Assembly: GCA_035772405.1 (NCBI GenBank)
Contig: JAYKKM010000066.1
Location: 124,001 to 188,000 of the forward strand
Source of the DNA: Chrysogorgia sp. JL179-B06
Lineage: Eukaryota; Cnidaria; Anthozoa; Scleralcyonacea; Chrysogorgiidae
Direction of reading: 5' to 3'
Length of the DNA: 64,000 bases
Part shown: positions 34,401-41,822 of the stretch, piece by piece
How positions within the stretch are numbered: the first letter of the stretch is position 1
Layout of the letters: each line of letters starts with the position of its first letter
Program-made: the position numbers and the translations under genes
The notes under the pieces: generated by a model
Told to the model about the DNA's origin: nothing
Database searches by the model: none
The model's input: the letters and a program-made list of their open reading frames with translations, nothing else

Positions 34401-34922
34401 TCTTGTACAAATCTATGTATGGAATCACTGACTGTGGCATTGACAATTATGTCTCATCAGTTTCTCATGGCCGCACTCGCTCATCTACATTGCAGGATTA
34501 CTTGAGGGTCCCAAAATGCAAAACAACTCATTTCCAGGGATCTTATTTTAATCGAATTGTTAAACTTTGGAATCGTGTTTGTAATGTAACTTCGCCAAGT
34601 ACTTTCAATTCTGTTTATTCTTTTAAAACTTTTTTAATTAATAGATATCGTTTGCTCTTAATTTCTGATTTTGACGCCAACTGGATATGCACCTGGACCA
34701 TGGCACCCAGTTGCTCATGTCATAAATTTTAATCATTTAATTTATTTGTTGATTTTTAGTTTCATGTTTTTGTATTTATCGGGCGAACACCTTGCATGGG
34801 ATTTAACATCCCGTTCGTGTTCTGCCTTTTTGGGTTATTTACAGCTACTGTATTTATGTCATTTTTTTTTTGTATTGTGTTTGTATTGCTTCATTCCCAA
34901 TTAAAGTTGTTAAAAAAAAAAA
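31446..34922 (+). mobile_element. LINE-3: near full-length CR1/L2-like retrotransposon
   Basis: It is inserted in the right arm of the Mutator-like element. The arm sequence breaks at CCTTGTATT and resumes at TCGTAGGCC, missing only three bases, so no target duplication is evident. It starts ATATAAAAGCC, has a short N-terminal ORF from 31,479 and a 1022-codon main ORF, and ends in ATTAAAGTTGTTAAAAAAAA. The mostly intact ORF suggests a young copy. Confidence 0.85.
31664..34732 (+). CDS. LINE-3 ORF2: AP endonuclease plus reverse transcriptase
   Basis: The frame is open for 1022 codons. Near its start is CSGIHPNPGP, the NPGP motif common at the head of CR1/L2 polyproteins and resembling a 2A-like site. 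Endonuclease blocks follow: VYLNARSLNA, ICETWLND, FVYYRPPDSD, LVGDFNFPSINW and LLSDFPSDHFIIDF. RT blocks are LNETKAAGSDAIPPRLIKE, KKADVIPLHKNED, YMDFAKAFDTVDHGIL, TSGVPQGSILGPLLFVIF and ALYADDTKIF with an intact YADD. The C-terminus has YGCEIWSPNE. An upstream frame (31,479-31,758) gives MAGHLKIVTAVF... and overlaps out of frame, so one frameshift separates the probable initiator from the body. Confidence 0.88.
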   Translation: MVSLNLEFVYTQIILLRFASKSCCLCSGIHPNPGPSLSLSRAALKAVYLNARSLNARSLKALVRHTKESITKVCKYVLLQDLVYSVDYDVVCICETWLNDLVFDNELLPGYNIFRRDRLERVGGGVLIAIKSNISSIRRKDLESDNIELVAVEISPGNSPKFILFVYYRPPDSDLNYLSELNSILMTMDEGSPYVLVGDFNFPSINWSGDFPSSTCGSGQKDDAFCKFVADHFLYQMVPGPTHNSGNKLDLILCNTPEVLDEVSTTSPLLSDFPSDHFIIDFFIWKKFTPARPVCRMVYDFKNGDFVGLRNALKQVPFHMALLENDINSCWLNWRDLFLTVVEEFILKKKIKDVNSPPWIDGEVRNMLKKKYSALKKYRLNKTQARKTKLRRLSQNVKNLIRFKREQHLTKIKSSLSDNPKLFWSFHKAILHHRSTPSVISYNGITASKPKGKADLFNSYFSSVFLTRGNLNLNSSRLSILSANQISNLNITVQEVLDCLQNLNETKAAGSDAIPPRLIKECSNEIAESLCALFNKSLHLGLVPSEWKKADVIPLHKNEDKEPAENYMPISLLSVVSKVMERCVFDHLYSFVFDSLSRLQHGFIKNRSCVTQLLQTLHEIGLNLDSNIQTDVIYMDFAKAFDTVDHGILLCKLKAYGVSGNLYNWFEDYLKGRLQRVLIDGAASDWTPVTSGVPQGSILGPLLFVIFINDLPDVLPPEVSSALYADDTKIFCTIRSDQDCEKMQLALLNLNTWSNNNNIRFKDSKCKVLTVTRKKNPIKHDYYLNSTQLQCVHQEKDLGILMTNNLSWRSHIDVIISKSNRLLGLLKRTCPLLQDKNVRRTLYLSLVKSQLSYGCEIWSPNEMDLKRKLESVQRRATRWILMYRQGEVSYKDRLKQLNLLPLAYDREIRDLVFLYKSMYGITDCGIDNYVSSVSHGRTRSSTLQDYLRVPKCKTTHFQGSYFNRIVKLWNRVCNVTSPSTFNSVYSFKTFLINRYRLLLISDFDANWICTWTMAPSCSCHKF

Positions 34923-35206
34923 ATCGTAGGCCACTTCCTTATATGGAATACGTATTAGAGGTACATATGGACCATTTTCGCTGGAAAGTTCACGCGGAAG
35001 TAAAACGAGCATGGAATATCCAATCCTTGCTCTGCTATTAGGAACGCTAGTTTCTGGGTTTGTAACTAGATTTTTATGATGAAATGTATTCTAACAACCC
35101 CAATATCTTCATGGAAAACGTAGAAAACATAAAACCAACAAAATTGAAGGGAAAACAGGTGGGCCATAGATAGGGCCATAGGTAGGGCCATGTTTTACCT
35201 ACACCC

Positions 35207-35215
35207 CTTGCAGGC
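35207..35215. repeat. 9-bp target site duplication, right copy
   Basis: CTTGCAGGC, identical to 30,368-30,376. Confidence 0.85.
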
Positions 35216-35239
35216 ACCAAAAATATTAATGAGGCCTGA

Positions 35240-35860
35240 TATGACTGACCTAAATCAACTCCATGGTGACTCTCTAGCTCTTGCAGGTTATTTACAGAAT
35301 GCCAGATTTTCGTTGGCAAGGACATAGCAGATGTCAAACTTCTTGCACATCTTTGCTGTAGCGTTTTTTCCATGGATAATAGGCTCTGTGCAATAGCAGC
35401 GTACAATGTCACAGGCTTATTTGCGGCTTTAGCTTGCTCAGTACGCAGTAGGGACATCGACATCTTGTGCTGGTCACTCTTTGCATGTCAAAGCACATTG
35501 CTTAACTTTGGTTGGTAGAGTCAAGGATCCAAGCTATAGAGAAGTTCTTTATTCCACGGATCTTGTTTTCGAATTTTCTGCATGTCTGGCACCACAAAGT
35601 CGTAACGTAATTGTGTTGCTTATCACAGCGAAGGCAAGAGACTGCTTTGTGTTCCTTCTCTTGCTGCAATTTCCATTTCTGAAAGGTTGCCACAGATACT
35701 TGTCTCTTAGCTTCAGGGCCGTCAAGAGCAAGAACGGGCCCCGGGTCATAATTTGCGCGCGGGCCCCCTCCGATATTTTTAGTTTCAATAGCGTTATCTT
35801 GAAGTGAACAAACCAAACGCAAACTATCGGGACCGGAAGCACAAACGAATTAATTACGTG
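35240..35860 (-). pseudogene. hAT-like protein N-terminal region (BED-type zinc finger)
   Basis: The minus strand reads VATFQKWKLQQEKEH, LWCQTCRKFENKIRG, FSIAWILDSTNQS and, after a one-base break near 35,480, HAKSDQHKMSMSLLRTEQA, then MEKTLQQRC and KIWHSVNNLQELESHHGVDLG. The C-x2-C ... H-x4-H arrangement and following helices match the N-terminus of ZNF862/C17orf113-type hAT-derived proteins. The Mutator-like element inserted immediately downstream. A frameshift and the insertion mark it as dead. Confidence 0.6.
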
Positions 35861-36034
35861 TAAGTAAATAAATTACGTAGACTTCTGACTACACAGCCGG
35901 TTTTCCCAAGTTGTTTTTTAATTTTGTATAGTTGAATCTCAAAAACTTAAAACGTATCTTAAATTCAAAGAACAACCAGTGATGGAATTGTTTATGGCTC
36001 CCTTGTTTCAGTTGTTTGTCTGTATCGACATGTG

Positions 36035-37049
36035 CAGGGGCGCAACTAGAGGGGGGGTTGGGGGGTTGTAACCCCTGCCCTTTTTAACTCCTGCCCTTTT
36101 TGTGAGACCTCTAATACTATCTATCAATACTTACTTAGACATTAGATAAACAGATAAGTAATCGTCTGTTGTACGTAGTACGCAATACAATTCTCTGCAA
36201 ATCTGGCGAGACTCTGCAGAGTCTTGTAGCTCGGCTTCAAGCTCTTAACCTTCCACCGGGCGCGGCGAGGCTCTGGGTACGAGTCTTCTTACGCCCGTGC
36301 TCCTGCTTTCAGCGGTTTTCCGCATTTTCTGCGGAGAGCTGAAGAAGCTAGTGGCAGAACAGCATTTCGTTCTGACAAATACTAGTCTTAAGGCCCGAGT
36401 AATGTATATAGTCTACATACTCAAACACACTCTGCCTTGTACACTCATGCTACACGCGTGTCATTAACTCATAGAACGTGCTTTATATATTTTGTAAATC
36501 ATTCATGTTAATTTTTGGGTGTTGTTGCTGTAAGGTTGTTGTTGTGGTGGTGGTTGTTGAGTGTTCTTGAAGAAACGTAACGAAGATATCTAGTATCCCA
36601 AATATTTGAAATGGGTGGGCTAAGCCCCACCCCCAATATTTTTAGGATTTTAGAGCTAAAACACTGTTTGTTCCCTTGTTTAACGCCAACGGATATTCAG
36701 CGAAAGATAAACTAAATTATTCAAAGGTCTGGTTCGTTTTCCCCTTGAATTCTGGTGCCATGTCGGTTCTTACAGACTTCCTCACCTCCCAAACGTGCAC
36801 ATTTTGGACATTTTGGGCACAATCAATGAACCTGACAATTCTGTGAGGAACAATCTCAGAATGCGGGAAATACCATTTCAGAGACTCTAGTTTTCAAAAA
36901 ATTTCTGGGGGAGCATGCACCCCGACCCCCATAGAGGTTGTAGTTAGCCCAACGAAAACACAAATTTTCCGCTACCAATGACGACTGGGCGAGTTTGCCC
37001 TTTTTTTGCATTCAACCCCTGCCCTCGAAATTTTCTAGTTGCGCCCCTG
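36035..37049. mobile_element. 1.0-kb TIR element with CAGGGGCGCAACTAGA ends
   Basis: The 16-bp ends CAGGGGCGCAACTAGA and TCTAGTTGCGCCCCTG are perfect inverted repeats, and GGGGTTG.../CAACCCCTGCCC continues the symmetry. ATGTG flanks both sides (36,030-36,034 and 37,050-37,054), a possible 5-bp target duplication. There is no coding capacity. The CAGGGG start recalls hAT termini, but the TSD is not 8 bp. Confidence 0.7.
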
Positions 37050-37054
37050 ATGTG

Positions 37055-37952
37055 AATGCAGCAATCTTGAAATTTGAACCTTTGAGTGCAGCGAGAAGGG
37101 CACAGAATGTGGGTAAGAAACCTGGGGCGAGTAAATAAATATTTAAAATGGCGATCACTACAAGATGCGAAGCTGAAGAAGTCAGATTGTCTTTCTGTAC
37201 ACAAGCTTTTTGCTTCAAAAATCGATTAGCAATTAGTGGGTATATGTTTTAAGTGTTATTAGTAATACAAGTACAGCATCATTCTAGTCCATATTCCGAT
37301 ATTCGTTGCTAAATAAATATGACGAACATAATTTTCCTTGGTCGGTCAAAATGTCCGGCCAGAGCAACAATGGTCGGTCATTTGGAATTTTTGGTCGGCT
37401 ATTAGCCAATTGCCTGCCGTTATAATCCACTCTGGCTGTATCAGCGATAATCGTCACATGTGAGATTATCACTTTTATTAGTTGTGGAAAAATCAATAAA
37501 ACACTCTACTTTATATAATAATTTGTACTAATCATCCACACAAACATATTTGTGTATACACACACAATATAAACATACACATAATAATATAAAATAATGA
37601 TTATACATTTATACATATTTATAAAATAACGTGACTTCCGTGTGCATTTTCATTGGTTGTTGACTGTGATCTATAAAGAGGACACATATACACACAGATG
37701 ACGTCACATCCACGCCATATCGTGTCAGCAGACATATTTTCAGAGTTCTACATGAACTCAGTTATGCCCGGGAACCCCAGCACAAAGGTATCAAATTTAG
37801 GCAAAAATTTAAAACTAGGCAAGTGCAAATCGTAAATTAGGTTCTCTAGTTTTATTGTAACAGAGTGTAAAACTGTTCAAACTAATCCATGGTTTTCTGG
37901 TTGTTTCGTGATCAGTTTTGTTCTATATGTAGACTATACTATCCTTATTGCA
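37055..37952. other. Gene-free AT-rich flank of the Polinton
   Basis: Includes an ACACAT/TATACA-rich low-complexity stretch at 37,530-37,640. No exon or element boundary was recognised other than the Polinton target site at its right edge. Confidence 0.35.
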
Positions 37953-37958
37953 CAATTA
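37953..37958. repeat. Polinton 6-bp target duplication, left
   Basis: CAATTA immediately before the AG terminus; repeated at 55,464-55,469. Six-base duplications are a Polinton/Maverick hallmark. Confidence 0.95.
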
Positions 37959-38176
37959 AGTAGTATAGAAAGTGGGGCTACCAGCGCATTTTTCCATTTT
38001 TCATGTCTCAACTTCTTTTCTCTGGAGAACGTAGCACTTTTTCCGTTTTTGTATTCCACATATAACTTTCGAGCAAATATGTGGAATCCAAAAACGGAAA
38101 AAGTGCTTAGTTCTCCAGAGAAGTTGAGACACTCAAATGGAAAAAGTTCGCTGTTACCCCCACTTTCGAGACTACT
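37959..38176. repeat. Self-complementary terminus of the left TIR
   Basis: AGTAGTATAGAAAGTGGGG at the outer edge pairs with CCCCCACTTTCGAGACTACT ending at 38,176. The arms of about 100 bp include CTCAACTTC, CTGGAGAAC, CACTTTTTCCG and ATTCCACATAT, around a loop AACTTTCGAGCAA. The terminus could fold as a hairpin. Confidence 0.88.
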
Positions 38177-38285
38177 AACAGACGATGTGTCACATGGTTT
38201 GGAGCCTATGAGACATATGTCAGCTAGTAGACTACAGAGTGAGGTGTCTAGACGTGGGGCTGCTGTGGGTGGGGATGTCGCTCGT
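37959..38285. repeat. Polinton left TIR (327 bp)
   Basis: Exact inverted copy of 55,137-55,463 as far as compared by eye. Its outer 218 bp are an imperfect palindrome, while the inner 109 bp are unique. The open frame through it is the duplicated 5' end of the polymerase ORF and is not a separate gene. Confidence 0.95.
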
Positions 38286-38290
38286 TTAGG

Positions 38291-38545
38291 CTATTTGAGA
38301 TGACTAAGAAGCCGCAACTCTCTTTTACGACTGGTCATCCTTTTTCCCAATTCAGTGTGTTTAAACCTCTCGTCTAGTTCCTCGCGTTCTAAGCTACTCT
38401 TAGTGAAGAGTTGTCGTTTGAGCTCTCTAATCTGGTAGATAAATAACAACTCTTTGTCGAGTCTCGTTATCTTTTCCTCCACTGATTCCCAACGTTCTAC
38501 GCTACTCTTCAGGGATCCAGCGATCATTAGACGTTGCTCGTCCAT
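38291..38545 (-). CDS. Small coiled-coil protein (84 aa)
   Basis: The ATG at 38,545 is preceded 8-16 bp upstream by GAGTATATACC, the element's shared start-proximal motif, which supports a real gene. The product is highly charged and helical throughout (VEEKITRLDKELLFIYQ, then RELKRQLFTKSSLEREELDE), predicted as a continuous coiled coil ending in a basic patch. It is the outermost gene on the left, starting just inside the TIR. No family recognised. A replication or packaging accessory role is only a guess. Confidence 0.6.
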   Translation of the reverse strand: MDEQRLMIAGSLKSSVERWESVEEKITRLDKELLFIYQIRELKRQLFTKSSLEREELDERFKHTELGKRMTSRKRELRLLSHLK

Positions 38546-38685
38546 TAAGTTGGTATATACTCACGTCTTTAGGTCGTTTTGTGAATTAGGGACCTACGTG
38601 TCGTTTCGTTGTGAGGTGTCTCACATTCGTCAACCAAAATTTGATTCACTTAAATACTATAAAATGAGTGTATAACTTGCTATGG

Positions 38686-38766
38686 GTGTGGTAGCTCGCG
38701 GGGTTAAGCGTTGTGCTGCGGCACACTCACTAAGGGCGTTCGAATCGTGAGTTGGACTTCTTTTCC
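38686..38766 (+). other. tRNA-like sequence with Pol III box A/B motifs
   Basis: TAGCTCGCGGGG (38,692-38,703) resembles a box A and GCGTTCGAATC (38,736-38,746) a box B, about 35 bp apart as in tRNA genes. An ACTCAC/GTGAGT stem surrounds the T-loop-like part. A proper acceptor stem is not visible, so it may be a tRNA-derived SINE head or a chance match rather than a functional tRNA. Confidence 0.3.
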
Positions 38767-39260
38767 CAGTCCATTACACTTGTCCGTGCGAGTGACACAG
38801 CTGTGTCGTTTGTTACGCAATTTGGACAACGTCCTTAGTTCCCAGTTCATCACACTCGTCCGTGCGAGTGACACAGCTGTGTCGTTTGTTACGCAATTTG
38901 GACAACGTCCTTAGTTCCCAGTTCATCACACTCGTCCGAGCGAGTGACACAGCTGTGTCGTTTGTTACGCAACTTGGGTAACGTCCTTAGTTCCCAGTTC
39001 ACTACACTAGTCCGAGCGAGTGACACAGCTGTGTCGTTTGTTACGCAACTTGGGTAACGTCCTTAGTTCCTAGTCCATCACACTCATCCGCGCGAGTGAC
39101 ACAGCTGTGTCGTTTGTTACGCAACTTGGGTAACGTCCTTAGTTCCCAGTCCATCACACTCATCCGCGCGAGTGACACAGCTGTGTCGTTTGTTACGTAA
39201 TCTAAGACAACATGTGCGGAAAAAGTGACACAGCTGTGTCGTTTGTCACACATTCCATCT
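38755..39260. repeat. 76-bp tandem array with ACACAGCTGTGT palindrome
   Basis: Six units start at 38,783, 38,859, 38,935, 39,011, 39,087 and 39,163. Each contains GTGACACAGCTGTGTCGTTT and CAACGTCCTTAGTTCC, and a partial seventh palindrome lies near 39,222. The array runs into the 3' end of the adjacent minus-strand ORF, whose last ~60 codons are repeat-derived. Confidence 0.9.
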
Positions 39261-39919
39261 ATACCTTGACGAGCAATAGTGGGGAATCCCCTAAAAGGTG
39301 CTGACGTCAGTAAAAAGAACATAGTAGTGTGACATCTCGTCTTCAGCTCGCTTCCGCTCGTGTTGTAATTAGATAACGCTGTCTCCTTCATTCGGGGGTT
39401 CCCCCTCGGGGATTTCCCCTCTAGCCATGTGGCTGAATACGTGTTTACACTAGTTGTTAGTCCACCTGATAACAACCCTAAACAAGGGAGGTAGGGGGAT
39501 ACGTGTGATATAAACTTCTCTACATCTCTTTTTAGTAACTGGTCAGTAATCAACTCGTTTTCGAGCTTTTCAGGTGACTCAATAGCGTTGAACCCTCCTA
39601 ACGCGTGGGCGAACTTGCTTATTAAAAGGTCACAGAGAAACACGTTCGCTTTCTCCATTCTTTTTACCTCCCATTCTTCATATATCTTATTGATAACCTT
39701 AGCTGAAGCCTTTTTAAGATAAGCGACGGATTGGTCTATCTCACCGTCCTCTGAGAGTCTTCTTAGTTCGTTTCGTTTCTTGTCTACGTCAGTTTGCGGA
39801 GTGTCGTCAACTTGTGGTGCGTCGACTTGTGGTTCGTCGATCACTTCCTGTTCTGCTTCTTGTATGTCTTCAATGAGTTCGTCAATTGTCTCGAGATTTT
39901 TTGTCTTACGTTTTGGCAT
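39041..39919 (-). CDS. Conserved-type Polinton protein, acidic N-terminus (up to 292 aa)
   Basis: ATG at 39,919, preceded by ACATATCGTATAGTATAGG on the coding strand; it overlaps the 3' end of the ATPase gene by 14 bp. Residues 8-50 are acidic, residues 50-135 helical (AYLKKASAKVINKIYEEWE, then FLCDLLISKFAHALGG), then DVEKFISHVSPYLPCLGLLSGG, a hydrophobic segment that may be a membrane helix. After about residue 170 the sequence becomes low quality and enters the 76-bp array, so the natural C-terminus probably lies earlier. Function unknown; a virion or membrane component is possible. Confidence 0.65.
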   Translation of the reverse strand: MPKRKTKNLETIDELIEDIQEAEQEVIDEPQVDAPQVDDTPQTDVDKKRNELRRLSEDGEIDQSVAYLKKASAKVINKIYEEWEVKRMEKANVFLCDLLISKFAHALGGFNAIESPEKLENELITDQLLKRDVEKFISHVSPYLPCLGLLSGGLTTSVNTYSATWLEGKSPRGNPRMKETALSNYNTSGSELKTRCHTTMFFLLTSAPFRGFPTIARQGIDGMCDKRHSCVTFSAHVVLDYVTNDTAVSLARMSVMDWELRTLPKLRNKRHSCVTRADECDGLGTKDVTQVA

Positions 39920-40543
39920 GTCCTATACTATACGATATGTTTTGTTTTTGCGGAATAACTATTTCGTATGAGTATGGATGTCTTAGAAGTATCTCCAATC
40001 TTGCGTACTCGTTGTCTTTCAACTGTTTTATTATTTTCTGAATTTCCGCTTTATCAACTCCGTTGAGAAAATCGTCTACTATAATTTTCATATCGTTTCT
40101 GTTAGGGTTGTAGAATGTTACTAACTTTGAGATGTTTTCACGATATGGTTTACTAATTGAGGTTAGTTGTTGTGTTATGACTATTGTGGATAGTTTGTAA
40201 TGTCTAGCGCTAAAGGCTAGTTTAACTAGTTCGCTTGTTCTGTTTTTAACGTCCTGCCCACCAGCACAATCATCTAATATTATTAGTGAATTGGTACCTT
40301 TATAAGTGTCAGTCACGTGTTTGAGGACTACGTTGACCTTATCTTGCTCACACTGAATAGCGATAAAGTCCGGGTCTCTCAAGTATTTCCACTCTGTGTA
40401 CGTTTTGTTCCATTCAAATGTCGGCATATAAGAATGATGAAATCGAAGTGATTCATGTAGTCTTTCTCTATCATATCCAAGAGGTAGTACGTTTTACCGC
40501 AGGCTGTCATACCAACAATCAGCATGTTAAAAGGTGTTTTCAT
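39906..40543 (-). pseudogene. ATP: DNA-packaging ATPase (FtsK/HerA, A32-like), frameshifted
   Basis: The ATG at 40,543 follows AACATATAGTATTCTAT on the coding strand. The N-terminal frame gives IVGMTACGKT (Walker A, GxxxxGKT) at residues ~9-18. A single-base frame change near 40,430-40,436 moves the rest into the 173-codon frame, with NSLIILDDCAGG (Walker B, hhhhDD), then STIVITQQLTSISKP (sensor-type T/Q) and a C-terminal helical tail. In Polintons and related viruses this enzyme pumps the genome into the capsid using ATP. About 210 residues in total, normal for the family. As read here the gene is interrupted. Confidence 0.88.
39921..39940 (-). promoter_or_regulatory. Start-proximal TATAGTATA motif (example, minus strand)
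   Basis: ACATATCGTATAGTATAGGA on the coding strand lies immediately before the ATG at 39,919. The same 16 bases (ACATATCGTATAGTAT) precede the gene at 49,548 on the other strand. Related motifs precede most other Polinton genes. Confidence 0.55.
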
Positions 40544-40559
40544 ATAGAATACTATATGT

Positions 40560-41800
40560 TTAGTACTGGATTGATTGTAGATCGTTGTTGATGAGGTTTA
40601 CGAGACCATCGGAGAGCACGAATATTCTACACATAACGTTCGCTGTTGTGACTTCTTTATTGATTCCCATCAATATTCCTGACTGAGTGTTCACAATCTT
40701 TTTTCCAGTTGCAACTTTCACGTTATCTTCGATAGATCTAAGGTCAACAACCAAAGCGAAACCGTCTTTGTAAAACTTTTGGATAGTCATATGCTGGTCG
40801 GAGTCTAGTCCTTGCCCGAATAGTCTTTTCGCTTCTCGCCAGAGTCTTGATTTCGGTATTCCTTGACTATAGACCATGTTCGGTACACCTTCTATGGTGA
40901 GTTTGACTGACTCTATGTTTGGATAGACGAACTCTTCACTATCAGTTCTTGTTTTGTTTGTGAAGAGTAAAACGACAGATTTCATCGATTTTCTTGGTAG
41001 GTTAATATTCTCGTTTACGAGTGTGATTCCTTTATCCCACTCCACAGTCTTCATTAGTGTGATGTGTTCGTATGATAGAGACCTACCGGATGCGTATAGA
41101 GATGATACTTCATCAGCAATCTCTTGATTCTCGATAGATTCGTACTCTAACTCAAGGTTCTCTAACGTATAGCCAGCCACAGCTGATCCAGATTGAGCCA
41201 CCATAATATCAGACGCTTTAGGGAGTGTGATTATATACCTGAAATTGTTGTTCATGTTGTATGGTGCGTATAGACCATGATCTTCTAGAATCTTGTCGAT
41301 TTGAATCTTTTGTTTAGTGTTATGGATGGAGAACATCAGACCATCACTAACTTTTTGTGTGTCTCCACTGGCTGCGCCACTATCGTCCTTTGAGATTAAC
41401 TTTCGAAGGTTCTCGTTTGCTATACCATATTCAACCATCTGGTCTCGCTCACTGTTAGATTTCCAGAGGTCTTTGTACGTACCGATGACGCTTTCACCAC
41501 TATATTGTCGTACATGGACTCACCAGCTAGTTTTACCACCAGTCTCTCAAATAGTAGTCTCGAAAGGTTGTTAAGAAACCATGATTTCGCATTCGAACTC
41601 TTAAAGTCGAATAGAATATGGAGACTAGAGGGTACCAAACAAGTGTTACCCTTTGTTTTCGGGATATCGATGTATAACTCCTCCCCTGGATTGGCTTTGT
41701 TGGGGTTTAGCGTTACAACATGACAGGTTCTTGTGCCTTTGATAGCAGACATCTCATGACGTCTATATCCAGGAAGCAACTCTTTTTCGTTAGTATTCAT
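40560..41800 (-). pseudogene. Major capsid protein (double jelly-roll type), frameshifted
   Basis: ATG at 41,800 with GTTATAATATATAGT immediately upstream. The first frame (41,800-41,420) covers NPNKANPGEELYIDIPK and LHILFDFKSSNAKSWFLNN. The second (41,438-40,560) covers ENLRKLISKDDSGAASGD, DHGLYAPYNMNNNFRYIITL, ASGRSLSYEHITLMKTVEWD and CRIFVLSDGLVNLINNDLQ. Together they form about 410 residues, suitable for a Polinton capsid protein (PY). The two frames overlap around 41,420-41,500, implying a one-base lesion there. It lies between the ATPase and a membrane-anchored structural gene. Assignment rests on length, position and sequence character; a structure prediction would settle it. Confidence 0.75.
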
Positions 41801-41822
41801 ACTATATATTATAACACATGTT

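Larger units (their letters stand above)
30377..35206. mobile_element. Mutator-like non-autonomous TIR element, split by a LINE
   Basis: The termini GGGTGTAGGTAAAACATGG... and ...CCATGTTTTACCTACACCC belong to inverted arms of about 500 bp. The left arm runs from 30,377 to about 30,890. The right arm is 31,240-31,445 plus 34,923-35,206, separated by LINE-3. A perfect 9-bp target duplication (CTTGCAGGC) flanks it. The interior (30,890-31,240) has no transposase, only TTAGGGTTAG-like and TTAAGGATAATGGTTAA palindromic pieces. The family is inferred from TSD length and long TIRs. Confidence 0.75.

Noticed and set aside
37908..38303. 131-codon plus-strand frame at the Polinton left end
   Set aside because: It is the left TIR copy of the polymerase 5' coding end plus host flank; it has no independent start or continuation.
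38755..39260. CRISPR array
   Set aside because: The 76-bp units are contiguous tandem repeats without unique spacers, in an animal genome with no cas genes.
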